A DNA stretch of 64,000 nt. Origin: Prevotella sp. (GTDB lineage: Bacteria; Bacteroidota; Bacteroidia; Bacteroidales; Bacteroidaceae). Both the position numbers and the translations under genes were made by a program. The notes under the pieces are model-generated. The model had not been told where the DNA came from and made no database searches. It worked only from the letters and a program-made list of their open reading frames with translations. Positions within the stretch are counted from its first letter, which is position 1; every line of letters starts with the position of its first letter. Below are positions 8,879 to 18,700 of this stretch, piece after piece. Location: NCBI GenBank assembly GCA_017475265.1, contig JAFVFY010000017.1, positions 1 to 64,000 of the forward strand, read 5' to 3'.

Positions 8879-9994
8879 ATGTCCGAAATCGTGCTTAGAA
8901 TGAAGGAATTGAAGTTCTGGCTTGTCGTTGCCGCCGTGGTTCTCACCGCCACGTCGCTTCTCGTGTCACACTTCCTGGTGCGTGACCTGAAGCGTGAGGA
9001 ACAGGGACGTATGGAATTGTGGGCAGAGGCGATGCGACAGTTCAGCGAGGCCGATGACGAGACCGACCTCAGCCTGGTGATGCACGTCATAGAGGGGAAC
9101 AATACCATCCCCGTCATCGTGCTCGACCAGGAGGGTAATGTTGCCGACTTTCGCAACATCGACGATACCACGAACATCGCCAGCCGTATGTTGGCCAGTG
9201 GCGACAGCATACGCATCAGCCCTTACCAACTGCTTGTCTACGAGGAGTCTACACTTTTGCGCCGCCTCACCCTCTATCCCTACTGGGCACTGGGTCTGGT
9301 GATGATATTCGCTGTCGTGGCCATTGTTGCGCTGATGGCCTCGAAGCGTGCTGAGCAGAACAAGGTGTGGGTGGGCCTCTCGAAGGAGACCGCCCATCAG
9401 CTGGGAACGCCCATCAGCAGCCTCATGGCATGGGTGGAGGTGCTGAAAGAGACCTATCCCGAGGACACGCTCATTCCCGAACTGGATAAGGACGTGAAGC
9501 GTCTGGAGCGCATCGCTGAGCGATTCTCGAAGATTGGTTCCCTGCCCGAGCCGGTGCCGGAGTCGATGAACGCCCTGCTTGACCGCGTCATAGAATACAT
9601 GGACAAGCGAACCTCTCAGAAGGTGGCCATCCGAGGCCATTACCCCAGTCACGATGTCGTTGTCTCGATGAATGCCTCGCTCTTTGAGTGGGTCATCGAG
9701 AACCTCTGCAAGAACGCCGTTGACGCTATGGAGGGTGGCAGCGGTCGCATAGATCTCTGGCTGCTGGAGGAGGACGGTACCGTTGCCGTTGAAGTCGTGG
9801 ACACGGGCAAGGGCATCAAGAAGAAGAACCTCAAGGCCGTCTTCCGCCCCGGCTTCACCACGAAGAAGCGCGGCTGGGGTCTCGGCCTCTCGCTGGCCAA
9901 GCGCATCGTCGAGGAGTATCACCACGGCCGCATCTTCGTCAAGGAATCGGAGCCTGGCAAGGGCACCACCTTCCGTGTAGAGCTGCGCCACTAA
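8879..9994 (+). CDS. membrane sensor histidine kinase
   Basis: A 371-residue two-component kinase (364 if the ATG at 8900 is used). Transmembrane helix 1 lies near the N-terminus (FWLVVAAVVLTATSLLV), a short periplasmic sensor of about 110 residues follows, then helix 2 (ALGLVMIFAVVAIVALMA). The phosphoacceptor region reads ETAHQLGTPISSL, a HisKA variant typical of Bacteroidota. The ATPase has N-box ENLCKNAVDAM, G1 DTGKGI and G2 GWGLGLSLAKR. No response regulator is adjacent, so it is an orphan kinase. It is followed across 55 bp of 9-nt repeats by a pseudouridine synthase. Confidence 0.88.
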   Translation: MSEIVLRMKELKFWLVVAAVVLTATSLLVSHFLVRDLKREEQGRMELWAEAMRQFSEADDETDLSLVMHVIEGNNTIPVIVLDQEGNVADFRNIDDTTNIASRMLASGDSIRISPYQLLVYEESTLLRRLTLYPYWALGLVMIFAVVAIVALMASKRAEQNKVWVGLSKETAHQLGTPISSLMAWVEVLKETYPEDTLIPELDKDVKRLERIAERFSKIGSLPEPVPESMNALLDRVIEYMDKRTSQKVAIRGHYPSHDVVVSMNASLFEWVIENLCKNAVDAMEGGSGRIDLWLLEEDGTVAVEVVDTGKGIKKKNLKAVFRPGFTTKKRGWGLGLSLAKRIVEEYHHGRIFVKESEPGKGTTFRVELRH

Positions 9995-10049
9995 CCCTAC
10001 TAAACCCATCACCCCCATTAACCCCATCAATCCCATCACCCCCACTCTA
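9995..10049. repeat. 9-nt intergenic microsatellite, junction 1
   Basis: About five imperfect units of the form CCCCATTAA/CCCCATCAA fill the whole gap between the kinase and the pseudouridine synthase. Related arrays fill the gaps at 12558-12598 and 13940-13992. Confidence 0.85.
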
Positions 10050-10844
10050 ATGCAAGTCATCTACGAGGATAATCATATTATAGTTGTGAACAAAGCTCCC
10101 GGCGAGATTGTTCAGGGCGACAAGACTGGCGACGTGCCCCTGGCAGACCTCGTGCGCCAGTATATCAAGGAGAAGTATCAGAAGCCTGGCAACGTCTTTC
10201 TCGGCGTCGTCCATCGTCTCGACCGTCCTGTCGGTGGCCTCGTCATTTTCGCCCGAACGTCGAAGGCCCTCTCTCGCCTCAACCGTATGTTCGCCAATGG
10301 AGAGGTGCACAAGACCTACTGGGCCATCACTCCCATTGACCATTCACCATTGACCATTGACCGAAATTGTGCCCCGACGATGTTCAATGGTCAATGTTCA
10401 GTGGTCAATGTTCAATGGTCAATGGTCAATGGACAATGGTCAATGGTCAATGGACAATGTTCAATGGTCAATGGACAGTTAACCCTCACCCACTGGCTCA
10501 CCCGTAACGAGCAGCAAAACAAGTCCTACGCTCACGACCACGAGGTTCCCGGCTCGAAGAAGGCTCAGTTGCGCCTCTCCTGCTTGGCCACTGGTGACCG
10601 CTATCAGCTCCTCGAGGTGCAGCTCCTCACGGGCCGTCACCATCAGATACGCTGTCAGCTCGCCGCCATCGGCTGTCCCATCAAGGGCGACCTCAAGTAT
10701 GGTGCGCCGCGCAGCAATCCCGACGGCAGCATCTCCCTCCTTGCCCGAAGCATTAGCTTCGTTCATCCCGTCTCTGGGGAGGAACTTTCCTTGCAGGCTC
10801 CCATACCCGACGATAGCCTCTGGAAAGCCCTTCAGCGAGTTTGA
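10050..10844 (+). CDS. RluA-family pseudouridine synthase with in-frame repeat insertion
   Basis: A 264-residue enzyme isomerising uridine in rRNA or tRNA. The catalytic aspartate is in HRLDRPVGGLVIFARTS. The C-terminal motif GRHHQIRCQLAAIGCPI is intact. It lacks an S4 domain, as in the short RluA/TruC/RluC-like group; the target base cannot be inferred. Residues 94-143 are an insertion encoded by heptanucleotide repeats: reversed units at 10331-10362, then TCAATGG units at 10381-10478 that give the peptide SMVNGQW repeatedly. The insertion falls between KTYWAI and LTHWL, probably a surface loop. The reading frame survives, so the protein is probably still made. Confidence 0.88.
   Translation: MQVIYEDNHIIVVNKAPGEIVQGDKTGDVPLADLVRQYIKEKYQKPGNVFLGVVHRLDRPVGGLVIFARTSKALSRLNRMFANGEVHKTYWAITPIDHSPLTIDRNCAPTMFNGQCSVVNVQWSMVNGQWSMVNGQCSMVNGQLTLTHWLTRNEQQNKSYAHDHEVPGSKKAQLRLSCLATGDRYQLLEVQLLTGRHHQIRCQLAAIGCPIKGDLKYGAPRSNPDGSISLLARSISFVHPVSGEELSLQAPIPDDSLWKALQRV
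10331..10478. repeat. in-frame heptanucleotide repeat block in the pseudouridine synthase
   Basis: CCATTGA-type units (10331-10362) face TCAATGG-type units (10381-10478), so the two arms could pair as a hairpin. Tandem TCAATGG has no stop codon and encodes the same heptapeptide cycle in all three forward frames. Confidence 0.9.
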
Positions 10845-10848
10845 ACAG

Positions 10849-11042
10849 CAAACCATCTGCGCGAGGCTGAGCAAACTAGCTGGCCACTGCTGAGCTAACC
10901 AGCTGACGAGGCTGAGCTAACCTACGCACTTACCTCATCTAACCTACGCACTTACCTCATCTAACCCACGCACTTACCTCATCTAGCCCACGCACTTACC
11001 TCAGCAAACCCGCTGACGTAGTTCAGCTAGCCTACGAACTGA
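10849..11042. repeat. 22-23-bp tandem repeat array between the pseudouridine synthase and purB
   Basis: About nine units starting five bases after the stop codon. Units at 10917, 10939, 10961 and 10983 are nearly identical (CTAACCTACGCACTTACCTC plus AT). Flanking units are degenerate (CTAACCAGCTGACGAGGCTG plus AG). The period is not a multiple of three, so this is not coding. No spacers are present, so it is not CRISPR. Confidence 0.92.
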
Positions 11043-11103
11043 CTAAATGATTAAAAAATATTAATTTTTGTCAGAAGATACATTCCATATCCTTTTTTAG
11101 TAC

Positions 11104-11111
11104 TACCTTTG
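11104..11111 (+). promoter_or_regulatory. -7 box of purB
   Basis: TACCTTTG, 78 bp before the purB start; no clear TTTG at the usual distance. Confidence 0.5.
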
Positions 11112-11189
11112 CATCACCAACGCAGATGAGAGGGCAAAAAGCCCACCGAATATAGAGTATAGAGAAAGACACTCAGGAAACTTACGATA

Positions 11190-12557
11190 ATGGAATTAAC
11201 AAACCTCACGGCCATTTCGCCTATTGATGGCCGCTACAGGGGTAAGACAGAACCCTTGGCCAACTACTTCTCGGAGTACGCACTTATACGCTACCGCGTC
11301 CGCGTAGAGATAGAGTATTTCATAGCACTTTGTCAACTGCCATTGCCACAGCTGAAGGATGTCCCGCAAGACCTCTTCCAGCCACTGCGCGATATATACC
11401 TCCATTTCACTGAGGCCGACGCCCTCCGTGTAAAGGAGATTGAGGCCACGACCAACCACGATGTCAAGGCCGTGGAGTACTTCATCAAGGAGTGCTTGGA
11501 TAGTGATGAAAATCTCAAATCTCAAATCTCAGATCTCAAATCTGTCAAGAACTTCATCCACTTCGGCCTCACCTCGCAGGACATCAACAATACCTCCGTG
11601 CCCCTCTCGCTGAAGGAAGCACTAGAGGAGGTTTTCATCCCTGTCCTTGAACAGCTCATTGAGCAGCTCAACGACCTTGCCGAGGCCTGGAAAACCATCC
11701 CCATGCTGGCCCGTACCCACGGACAGCCAGCTTCGCCTACACGTCTGGGTAAGGAGCTGAAGGTATTCGTCTACCGTCTGGAGGAGCAGTTGCGTACGCT
11801 GAAGGATACGCCTGTCACCGCCAAGTTCGGTGGCGCAACTGGAAACTTCAATGCCCACCATGTGGCCTACCCACAGTATGACTGGGCCGACTGGGCCGAC
11901 CATTTCCTCGCCGACAGTCTCGGACTGGAGCGTGAGCAGTACACTACCCAGATCTCCAACTATGACTATCTGGCAGCCATCCTCGATGCCCTGCGTCGCA
12001 TCAACACCATCATTATCGACCTCGACCGCGACGTCTGGATGTACATCTCCATTGACTACTTCAAGCAGCGCATCAAGGCCGGAGAGGTAGGTTCAAGTGC
12101 CATGCCACACAAGGTGAACCCCATCGACTTCGAGAACAGCGAGGGAAATATGGGTATGGCCAACGCTGTCCTCGCATTCCTGGCACAGAAATTGCCAGTA
12201 AGCCGCCTGCAGCGTGACCTCACCGACTCTACGGTCATCCGCAACGTCGGCGTGCCTCTCGCACATGCACTTATCGCCATTCAGAGCACCATGAAAGGCC
12301 TCTCAAAACTCATTCTCAACGAAGACAAGCTGCGCCAGGACTTGGAAAACAACTGGGCCGTCGTAGCAGAGGCCATACAGACCATACTCCGCCGTGAAGG
12401 CTACCCGAACCCCTACGAGGCACTTAAAGCATTAACACGTACAAACGAAAAAATCAATCAGGAGACAATAACAAATTTCATCAACACACTAAACGTATCA
12501 GATTCAGTAAAACAGGAGCTTGCCTCCATCACACCTTCAAATTACACTGGCCTCTAA
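11190..12557 (+). CDS. purB: adenylosuccinate lyase
   Basis: A 455-residue enzyme of the fumarase/aspartase superfamily. It splits SAICAR to AICAR and adenylosuccinate to AMP in purine synthesis. Signatures are SPIDGRY at the N-terminus, HFGLTSQDINNTS, ARTHGQPASPT and the family loop GSSAMPHKVNPIDFE. Residues 108-118 (NLKSQISDLKS) are encoded by a heptanucleotide array at 11511-11543 and look like an insertion just ahead of the conserved VKNFIHFGLTS. All catalytic segments are intact. A 22-bp tandem array lies upstream; a 9-nt repeat follows the stop. Confidence 0.96.
   Translation: MELTNLTAISPIDGRYRGKTEPLANYFSEYALIRYRVRVEIEYFIALCQLPLPQLKDVPQDLFQPLRDIYLHFTEADALRVKEIEATTNHDVKAVEYFIKECLDSDENLKSQISDLKSVKNFIHFGLTSQDINNTSVPLSLKEALEEVFIPVLEQLIEQLNDLAEAWKTIPMLARTHGQPASPTRLGKELKVFVYRLEEQLRTLKDTPVTAKFGGATGNFNAHHVAYPQYDWADWADHFLADSLGLEREQYTTQISNYDYLAAILDALRRINTIIIDLDRDVWMYISIDYFKQRIKAGEVGSSAMPHKVNPIDFENSEGNMGMANAVLAFLAQKLPVSRLQRDLTDSTVIRNVGVPLAHALIAIQSTMKGLSKLILNEDKLRQDLENNWAVVAEAIQTILRREGYPNPYEALKALTRTNEKINQETITNFINTLNVSDSVKQELASITPSNYTGL
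11511..11543. repeat. in-frame heptanucleotide array in purB
   Basis: Four to five units of AATCTCA/GATCTCA read through as NLKSQISDLKS. Confidence 0.88.
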
Positions 12558-12598
12558 GGATACCCATTAAACCCATTAGGCCCCCAAAAACTTTCACC
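12558..12598. repeat. 9-nt intergenic microsatellite, junction 2
   Basis: ACCCATTAA, ACCCATTAG and GCCCCCAAA in succession between purB and the next gene. Same family as 9995-10049 and 13940-13992. Confidence 0.75.
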
Positions 12599-13939
12599 AT
12601 GGACATCGAAAACGAGAAAAAAGATCAGCTCAACGAGCAGCAGTCCTCTAGCCGCGACGGCTATCAGAAGGATTTCAGGCCCGCAGGACGCTCGCCGCGC
12701 CCGCGTATCAGCCACAATGGTCCACGCCCGCAGGGCTACGACCGCAGCAACAGTTATAACCGCTATCAGCAGCGCGATGACGAGGGTGCCTTCCGTCCGG
12801 AAGGCTTCGGAACCTCTCTGCAGCAACAGCCCAGGGAGCAGCGTCCCTATCGCGCGCGTACATTTAATAATAATGCCCCCTACCAGCAGCGTGGAGGTTA
12901 TCAGCAGCAGGGTGGGGGATATCGTCCCCGCTATAATCAGGAGGGCGAAGAAGGAGGCTATCAACCTCGGCAGTACCAGTCCCGTCCGCAAGGCTACAAA
13001 CCGCGTCCCCAGGGTGGTGACTACCAGCAGGGTGGCTATCAGCAGCGCCAAGGAGGATACCAGTCCCGTCCGCAGCGATCCTACAATAGCCAGGGTGGCT
13101 ATCAGCAGGGTGGGCCGCGTAAGCCTTTCCAGAAGCGCCCACACACGGGCAACTATGACCCCAACGCCAAGTACTCCATGAAGAAACGCATTGAGTACAA
13201 GGAGGTGAACTACGACCCCAACGAGCCTATCCGTCTGAACAAGTTCCTTGCCAATGCCGGCATCTGCAGCCGCCGCGAGGCCGACGAGTTCATCCAGGCT
13301 GGTGTTGTCTCCGTCAACGGAGAGGTGGTCACCGAGCTGGGAACGAAAATCCTGCGTACCGATGTCGTGCGCTTCCATGAGGAACCAGTAAGCTTGGAGA
13401 AGAAGGTCTACGTGCTCCTCAACAAGCCCAAGGACTACGTTACTACCAGCGATGACCCGCAGCAGCGTAAGACTGTCATGGACCTCGTCAAGGGTGCCTG
13501 CCCTGAGCGTATCTACCCTGTGGGACGCCTCGACCGCAACACCACGGGCGTGCTCCTGCTCACCAACGATGGCGACCTCGCCTCGAAGCTCACACATCCT
13601 AAGTACCTGAAAAAGAAGATTTACCACGTTTACCTCGATCGTAACGTCACCGCTCACGACATGCAGACCATTGCAACTGGCGTGATGCTGGAGGACGGAG
13701 AAATCAAGGCCGACGACGTGCAGTATGCCGATGCCAATGACAAGAAGCAGGTGGGCATTGAGATTCACTCTGGCAGGAACCGCATCGTGCGTCGCATCTT
13801 CGAGTCGCTTGGCTATCGTGTACAAAAGCTCGACCGCGTGCAGTTCGCTGGTCTCACCAAGAAGAACCTCCGCCGTGGTGATTGGCGCTATCTCACAGAA
13901 GAGGAAGTTGACCGCCTCCGCATGGGAGCATACGAATAA
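12599..13939 (+). CDS. RsuA/RluB-family pseudouridine synthase with long Q/G/Y/R-rich N-terminus
   Basis: A 446-residue protein. Residues 1-190 are low-complexity, dominated by Gln, Gly, Tyr, Arg and Pro (repeats such as GGYQQ and [12 protein letters not shown]) and probably disordered RNA-binding sequence. An S4 domain begins near 205 ([20 protein letters not shown]). The synthase domain has the catalytic aspartate in [18 protein letters not shown] and ends with [17 protein letters not shown]. RluB-type members modify 23S rRNA U2605. Such basic extensions are common in Bacteroidota homologues. Placed 41 bp after purB. Confidence 0.92.
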   Translation: MDIENEKKDQLNEQQSSSRDGYQKDFRPAGRSPRPRISHNGPRPQGYDRSNSYNRYQQRDDEGAFRPEGFGTSLQQQPREQRPYRARTFNNNAPYQQRGGYQQQGGGYRPRYNQEGEEGGYQPRQYQSRPQGYKPRPQGGDYQQGGYQQRQGGYQSRPQRSYNSQGGYQQGGPRKPFQKRPHTGNYDPNAKYSMKKRIEYKEVNYDPNEPIRLNKFLANAGICSRREADEFIQAGVVSVNGEVVTELGTKILRTDVVRFHEEPVSLEKKVYVLLNKPKDYVTTSDDPQQRKTVMDLVKGACPERIYPVGRLDRNTTGVLLLTNDGDLASKLTHPKYLKKKIYHVYLDRNVTAHDMQTIATGVMLEDGEIKADDVQYADANDKKQVGIEIHSGRNRIVRRIFESLGYRVQKLDRVQFAGLTKKNLRRGDWRYLTEEEVDRLRMGAYE

Positions 13940-13992
13940 GCTTACCCCATTACCCCATTAACCCCATAAAGCCCATTAAGCCCATAATAATA
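13940..13992. repeat. 9-nt intergenic microsatellite, junction 3
   Basis: Units CCCATTAAC, CCCATAAAG, CCCATTAAG fill the gap before asnS; third member of the family at nearby gene junctions. Confidence 0.85.
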
Positions 13993-15462
13993 ATGAAAAG
14001 AACAAAGATAATTGACGTGCTAAGGAGCACAGAATATGGAAAAGAAGTCTGCGTGAAGGGCTGGGTACGCTCGCACCGAGGCAACAAGAACGTCGACTTC
14101 ATTGCCCTTAATGATGGCTCCACTATCAAGACCATCCAGATTGTCGTTGACCCCGTTGCTTGTCCTGTAAGCGGTGCTAGCTGCGCCGCTCAGGAGCCTT
14201 CCCTCAAGGACGTTACCACCGGTGCCTGCATCTCAGTTGTTGGTACCCTCGTAGAGAGCCCCGCAGCAGGACAGCCCTCAGAAGTACAGGCCACCTCCGT
14301 CGAAATCCTCGGCCTCTGCGACAACACCTACCCGATGCAGAAGAAGGGTCAGTCTTTCGAATTTATGCGCCAGCACGCCCACATGCGTCTGCGTACCAAC
14401 ACTTTCGGAGCCGTCATGCGTATCCGTCACAACATGGCAATGGCCATCCACACCTATTTCCATGAGCACGGCTTCTATTATTTCCATACTCCACTTATCA
14501 CCGCCAGCGACTGTGAGGGAGCCGGAAATATGTTCCAGGTAACTACCAAGAACCTCTATGACTTGAAGAAGGACGAGCAGGGGAAAATCATCTACGACGA
14601 TGACTTCTTCGGAGAGCAGACCTCGCTCACCGTCTCTGGACAGCTCGAAGGCGAGCTGGGAGCCACCGCTCTCGGTGCCATCTATACCTTTGGCCCTACC
14701 TTCCGTGCTGAGAACAGCAACACACCGCGTCACCTCGCCGAGTTCTGGATGATTGAACCCGAAGTTGCTTTCCTCGACCAGGAGGAACTGATGGATCTCG
14801 AGGAGGACTTTATTAAATATTGTGTACGCTGGGCGCTCGACAACTGCAAGGACGACCTCGCCTTCCTCAACCAAATGATTGACAAGACTCTCATCGAGCG
14901 TCTCCAGTCGGTCATTAACACCGAGTTTGTTCGTCTGCCTTATACCAAGGGCATCGAAATCCTGCAGGAAGCTATCAAGAACGGACGTAAGTTCGAGTTC
15001 CCGTGCAACTGGGGCGACGACCTTGCCAGCGAGCATGAGCGCTACCTCGTCGAGGAGCACTTCAAGAAGCCTGTCATCATGACTGACTATCCCACAGCTA
15101 TCAAGGCCTTCTATATGAAGCAGAACAAGGAAGTAACGCCATCTGGTTCTTCCGTTGGCTATCGTGGCACCGTCGCTCCTGGCCCCACCATGCAGGGCAC
15201 TGACGTCCTCTTCCCCCAAATCGGAGAAATTATCGGAGGCAGCGTCCGTGAGGAAAGCTATGACAAGCTTATGGCTGAAATCAATCGCCGAAACATGGAG
15301 ACCGACAAGCTCTGGTGGTATCTCGACACACGCAGATGGGGCACCTGTCCGCACGCTGGGTTCGGATTGGGCTTTGAGAGGCTCATTCTCTTCGTCACGG
15401 GCATGCAAAACATACGTGATGTCATACCCTTCCCAAGAACGCCAAAAACAGCCGATTTCTAG
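13993..15462 (+). CDS. asnS: asparaginyl-tRNA synthetase
   Basis: A 489-residue class IIb synthetase charging tRNA-Asn. The N-terminal OB-fold anticodon-binding domain begins [16 protein letters not shown]. The catalytic domain contains motif 2 ([21 protein letters not shown] region) and motif 3 ([15 protein letters not shown]). The C-terminus ends near [10 protein letters not shown], as usual for AsnRS. A cysteine-containing stretch near residue 55 ([14 protein letters not shown]) looks like a short lineage-specific insertion in the OB-fold. It follows the RluB-like gene across a 9-nt repeat. Confidence 0.95.
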   Translation: MKRTKIIDVLRSTEYGKEVCVKGWVRSHRGNKNVDFIALNDGSTIKTIQIVVDPVACPVSGASCAAQEPSLKDVTTGACISVVGTLVESPAAGQPSEVQATSVEILGLCDNTYPMQKKGQSFEFMRQHAHMRLRTNTFGAVMRIRHNMAMAIHTYFHEHGFYYFHTPLITASDCEGAGNMFQVTTKNLYDLKKDEQGKIIYDDDFFGEQTSLTVSGQLEGELGATALGAIYTFGPTFRAENSNTPRHLAEFWMIEPEVAFLDQEELMDLEEDFIKYCVRWALDNCKDDLAFLNQMIDKTLIERLQSVINTEFVRLPYTKGIEILQEAIKNGRKFEFPCNWGDDLASEHERYLVEEHFKKPVIMTDYPTAIKAFYMKQNKEVTPSGSSVGYRGTVAPGPTMQGTDVLFPQIGEIIGGSVREESYDKLMAEINRRNMETDKLWWYLDTRRWGTCPHAGFGLGFERLILFVTGMQNIRDVIPFPRTPKTADF

Positions 15463-15531
15463 GAAAAATGTGGCTAATAACCCCGAATGTCGTATTTTTT
15501 TTATAGATTTTTGAAAAAAACCTTAAAAATA

Positions 15532-15563
15532 TTTGCACGAAACCGAAAATATGTCTATATTTG
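15532..15563 (+). promoter_or_regulatory. strong promoter of the large surface lipoprotein gene
   Basis: TTTG (15532-15535), 20 bp, TATATTTG (15556-15563): consensus match. The transcript would have a leader of about 200 nt ending in a very AT-rich, Shine-Dalgarno-free ribosome entry region (15735-15774), typical of highly expressed Bacteroidota genes. Confidence 0.85.
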
Positions 15564-15774
15564 CACCCAAAAATCGTGTCTCCGCGCCAGAGACGCGTCT
15601 GTGAGCTAGCCGTAAAGGCCCTAAAACACATGCAGGAGAGCTAGCAAATAGAATGGAAAAAAGGGTGAAGATGAAGATGAAAATAGATAGAGAAAAGATG
15701 TATAGAGAAAGAAAGATTAAACAACTGATGTATTAACTTTTTAATTTTTTTTATTAATTTAAATGTTTAACTGT

Positions 15775-18700
15775 ATGAAAAAACAATTTTTCAGTAAGTT
15801 GCTTATGGCAGCGATGTTCGTCTCTGCCGTAGGCTCGTTCCAGTCTTGTAAGGACTACGACGGCGACATCGCTAAGATTGAGCAGAACGCCTCCGTCCTT
15901 CAAGGCCAGGTGACTAGCCTTGAGAACGCTCTGAACACTGCAAAGTCAGAGCTCGCAGCTGCTCAGGCTGCTGCCGACAAGGCTGTGAAGGCCGCCGAGG
16001 AAGCCGCAAAGAATGGCGCAGATGCCAACGCCGTGGCTAAGGAGGCTAAGGAAGCTGTTGATGCTCTCGCAAAGACTGCTGTCCTTCAGGAGAACATTGA
16101 GGCCCTTGAAAAGGCTATCAATGATGTTAAGGCTATCGCCGAAGGTAAGGTTGACCAGAAGACTCTCGACGCCGAGATTGCTAAGGTTGCCGGACGTATC
16201 GACGCTATCGATCCTGTTCTCAACCAGCTCACCGAGGGTATCGCTGAGGTCGCTACTCTGAAGGGTCAGATTGAGAGCAACAAGAAGGAAGCTGCTGAGG
16301 CTATTGAGGCTCTTCAGGCCGATATGGCTGCTCAGAAGGCCGTCATCGAGAACTTCACGAACGATGTGACTGCCAAGCTTTCATTCCTGAGCGAGGAGAG
16401 CATTATGACTATGCTTGAGGCAAAGATTGCTGAGGCTGAGTCTTCAATCATGAAGCTCCAGGAGCGCCTTGATCAGATTGATGCTAACAGCAACAGCATC
16501 AGCGAGATTAAGAGCCAGCTCGAGAGCATGCAGGCTTCCATCAACGGTGCTGTTGAGAAGATGGACAATGTAAGCCCCTACTTCAGCACTCTGAATGTGA
16601 TGGTTGACAACGCTCTGACAAGTCTCGTTCTGAAACCCACTCTGTACTACGGTGGTATCGAGGCTGTTGAGGCTATCCACGGTCAGTATCAGCCCCTCGG
16701 CTTCTCTATCTATTATGCCGATGAGGATTACAACGCTGACAGAACAGGTGATGAAAATGCTCTTAATAACGAGTATGATCCCAACAACACCACAAACTGG
16801 CGTGACTGGGAGAGTGCAGGTTATGCTGCTACTTCTACCAATGCTTATGACATTACTTATGAGTATGCTCCGAAGAACGATCTGATTTACAAGTATCCCA
16901 CTATCGATGCTTACTATCACATCAACCCGAAGCACCTCACCCGTGCTGAGATTGGCGACATCGCCATCAACACTGAGGATCTTACCTATGTCAACACCAC
17001 TCAGACACGTGCCGAGCGCAATTCTTATGACATTGCTCTTGATGTTTGCGGCCCACAGGTGTACAAGATTGAGGATGGTCTTCTCCATGCTTACTTCACC
17101 AATAGCGCTGACATGTGGCATCGTATCGAGCTGTACGGAAGCCCCGTTGGTGGTCAGGTGACTGTTGTCTCTCTGGAGGCTACTGCTCCTACTGCTGATG
17201 GCACACGTACCGTCACTTCTGACTGGGGTGCTGTTGCACGCGTTCACCAGCATGGCTATTGCCTCGCTGACAACGACGCTACCATCACTCACTACGAGAC
17301 CTATCCTCACATCGACAAGCCCCAGGATACCGACTGTGGTATGATGGATGCTCAGCAGTACACTTGGACAGAGGAGCACGTTTCTAGCGACGACGCTACT
17401 CGCGAGACCAAGTACAACCGCGACATCGTTCACGTCTATCGTCAGGCTCGTTGGGCCATTGAGAACCCCTACACTCACACTCTGAAGTGGGATGGAACCG
17501 CTGTTGACCTGGATCAGGTTATCGAGGTTCACGCTCTGCATCACTACTATGATTCTGGCGACCGTGAGTATGATCTTCCCGTTGATATCGAGAAGCTCGG
17601 TTTCGCTCGCAAGTACACTATCGTTAACTATCAGTATCCTGAAACCCAGGGTATCAACATCAATGGTACTGAGGAGTCTCAGCACGCTCACATTGAGGAT
17701 GGTCACCTCCTGAAGGCTAACTTCATCACCAATGGTAAGCGTGATATCACTAAGACCAGCCGCACCTCTATCGGTCGTGAGCCTCTGGTGATGATTGAGC
17801 TCATTGATACTCTCGACGAGATGGCATGGAATCCCGATCACATGAACTGGGAGGCTGTTGTTAAGGATCACAATCCTCGTCACAACCTCGTGGCTGTTGG
17901 TTTCATCAAGTTCAAGATTGTTGACGAGACCGATCCTACGCTGCTGAACGTTAAGATTGACCTCCAGAATGAGAACATGTACGCTAGCTGCGCTGGTGAT
18001 ACTATCCTCACCAACTGGTACGAGGTTGAGGAGCAGATCCTCGACGCTATCAAGGTTAAGGGTCTTAGCATTTCGAAGTCTGAATTCGAGAGCAACTACA
18101 TCCTCCGTGGTGTCGCCGGTGAGGAGTATCCTTTCCGTGAGCTCATCATGAGTGGTGCTATTCCTAGCATCAATGGTCAGGTTTATGTTCCTTACACTCG
18201 TAAGACTCAGATTATCGGTACACGTCAGAACTGGGTATCCAGCGTTGACCTCAGCCGTTCTGAGAACTGGGTTCTCCCGCAGGTTGTCCTCAATGGTGAT
18301 ATCACCGAGTATGATGAGTATCCTCTCCGTCCGAACATGGAGCAGCGCTTCGTTGATCCTGATCGTTATGGTAACATTATTTACACTACCTACGACTGGC
18401 TGCATCGTGAGACCAACCTCATTGGTGTTACCTTCACAGCTGAGCAGATGCTGCAGCAGCTTGTAAAGCGTGACCACGAGGGTGTCTATCTTGACAGTCT
18501 TGGCAACAAGGTTGCTTACCTCTCTGAGGCTGACTTCTATCCCTACGTTGACACTAAGGTGGCTGCTAAGCTCGTTGATCCTAACCACAACGGTTGGCCC
18601 GAGGTTACAATCTGCTTCCAGGTTCGCGTTCACCTGAACAAGGCTACTATGAATCGTCCTAGCCGTGCTAATGAAAACGGTAACTGGTACAGCATCGCTG

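Noticed and set aside
10331-10478. Pseudogene call for the RluA-type synthase because of the repeat insertion
   Set aside because: The frame is intact across the insertion and both catalytic and C-terminal motifs are present.
10849-11042. Possible CRISPR array
   Set aside because: Units abut directly without unique spacers, and no cas genes are in the window.
12554-13825. 423-codon antisense frame opposite the RluB-like gene
   Set aside because: Mirror of a recognised gene with GC-rich codon bias; no start context and no similarity to any family.
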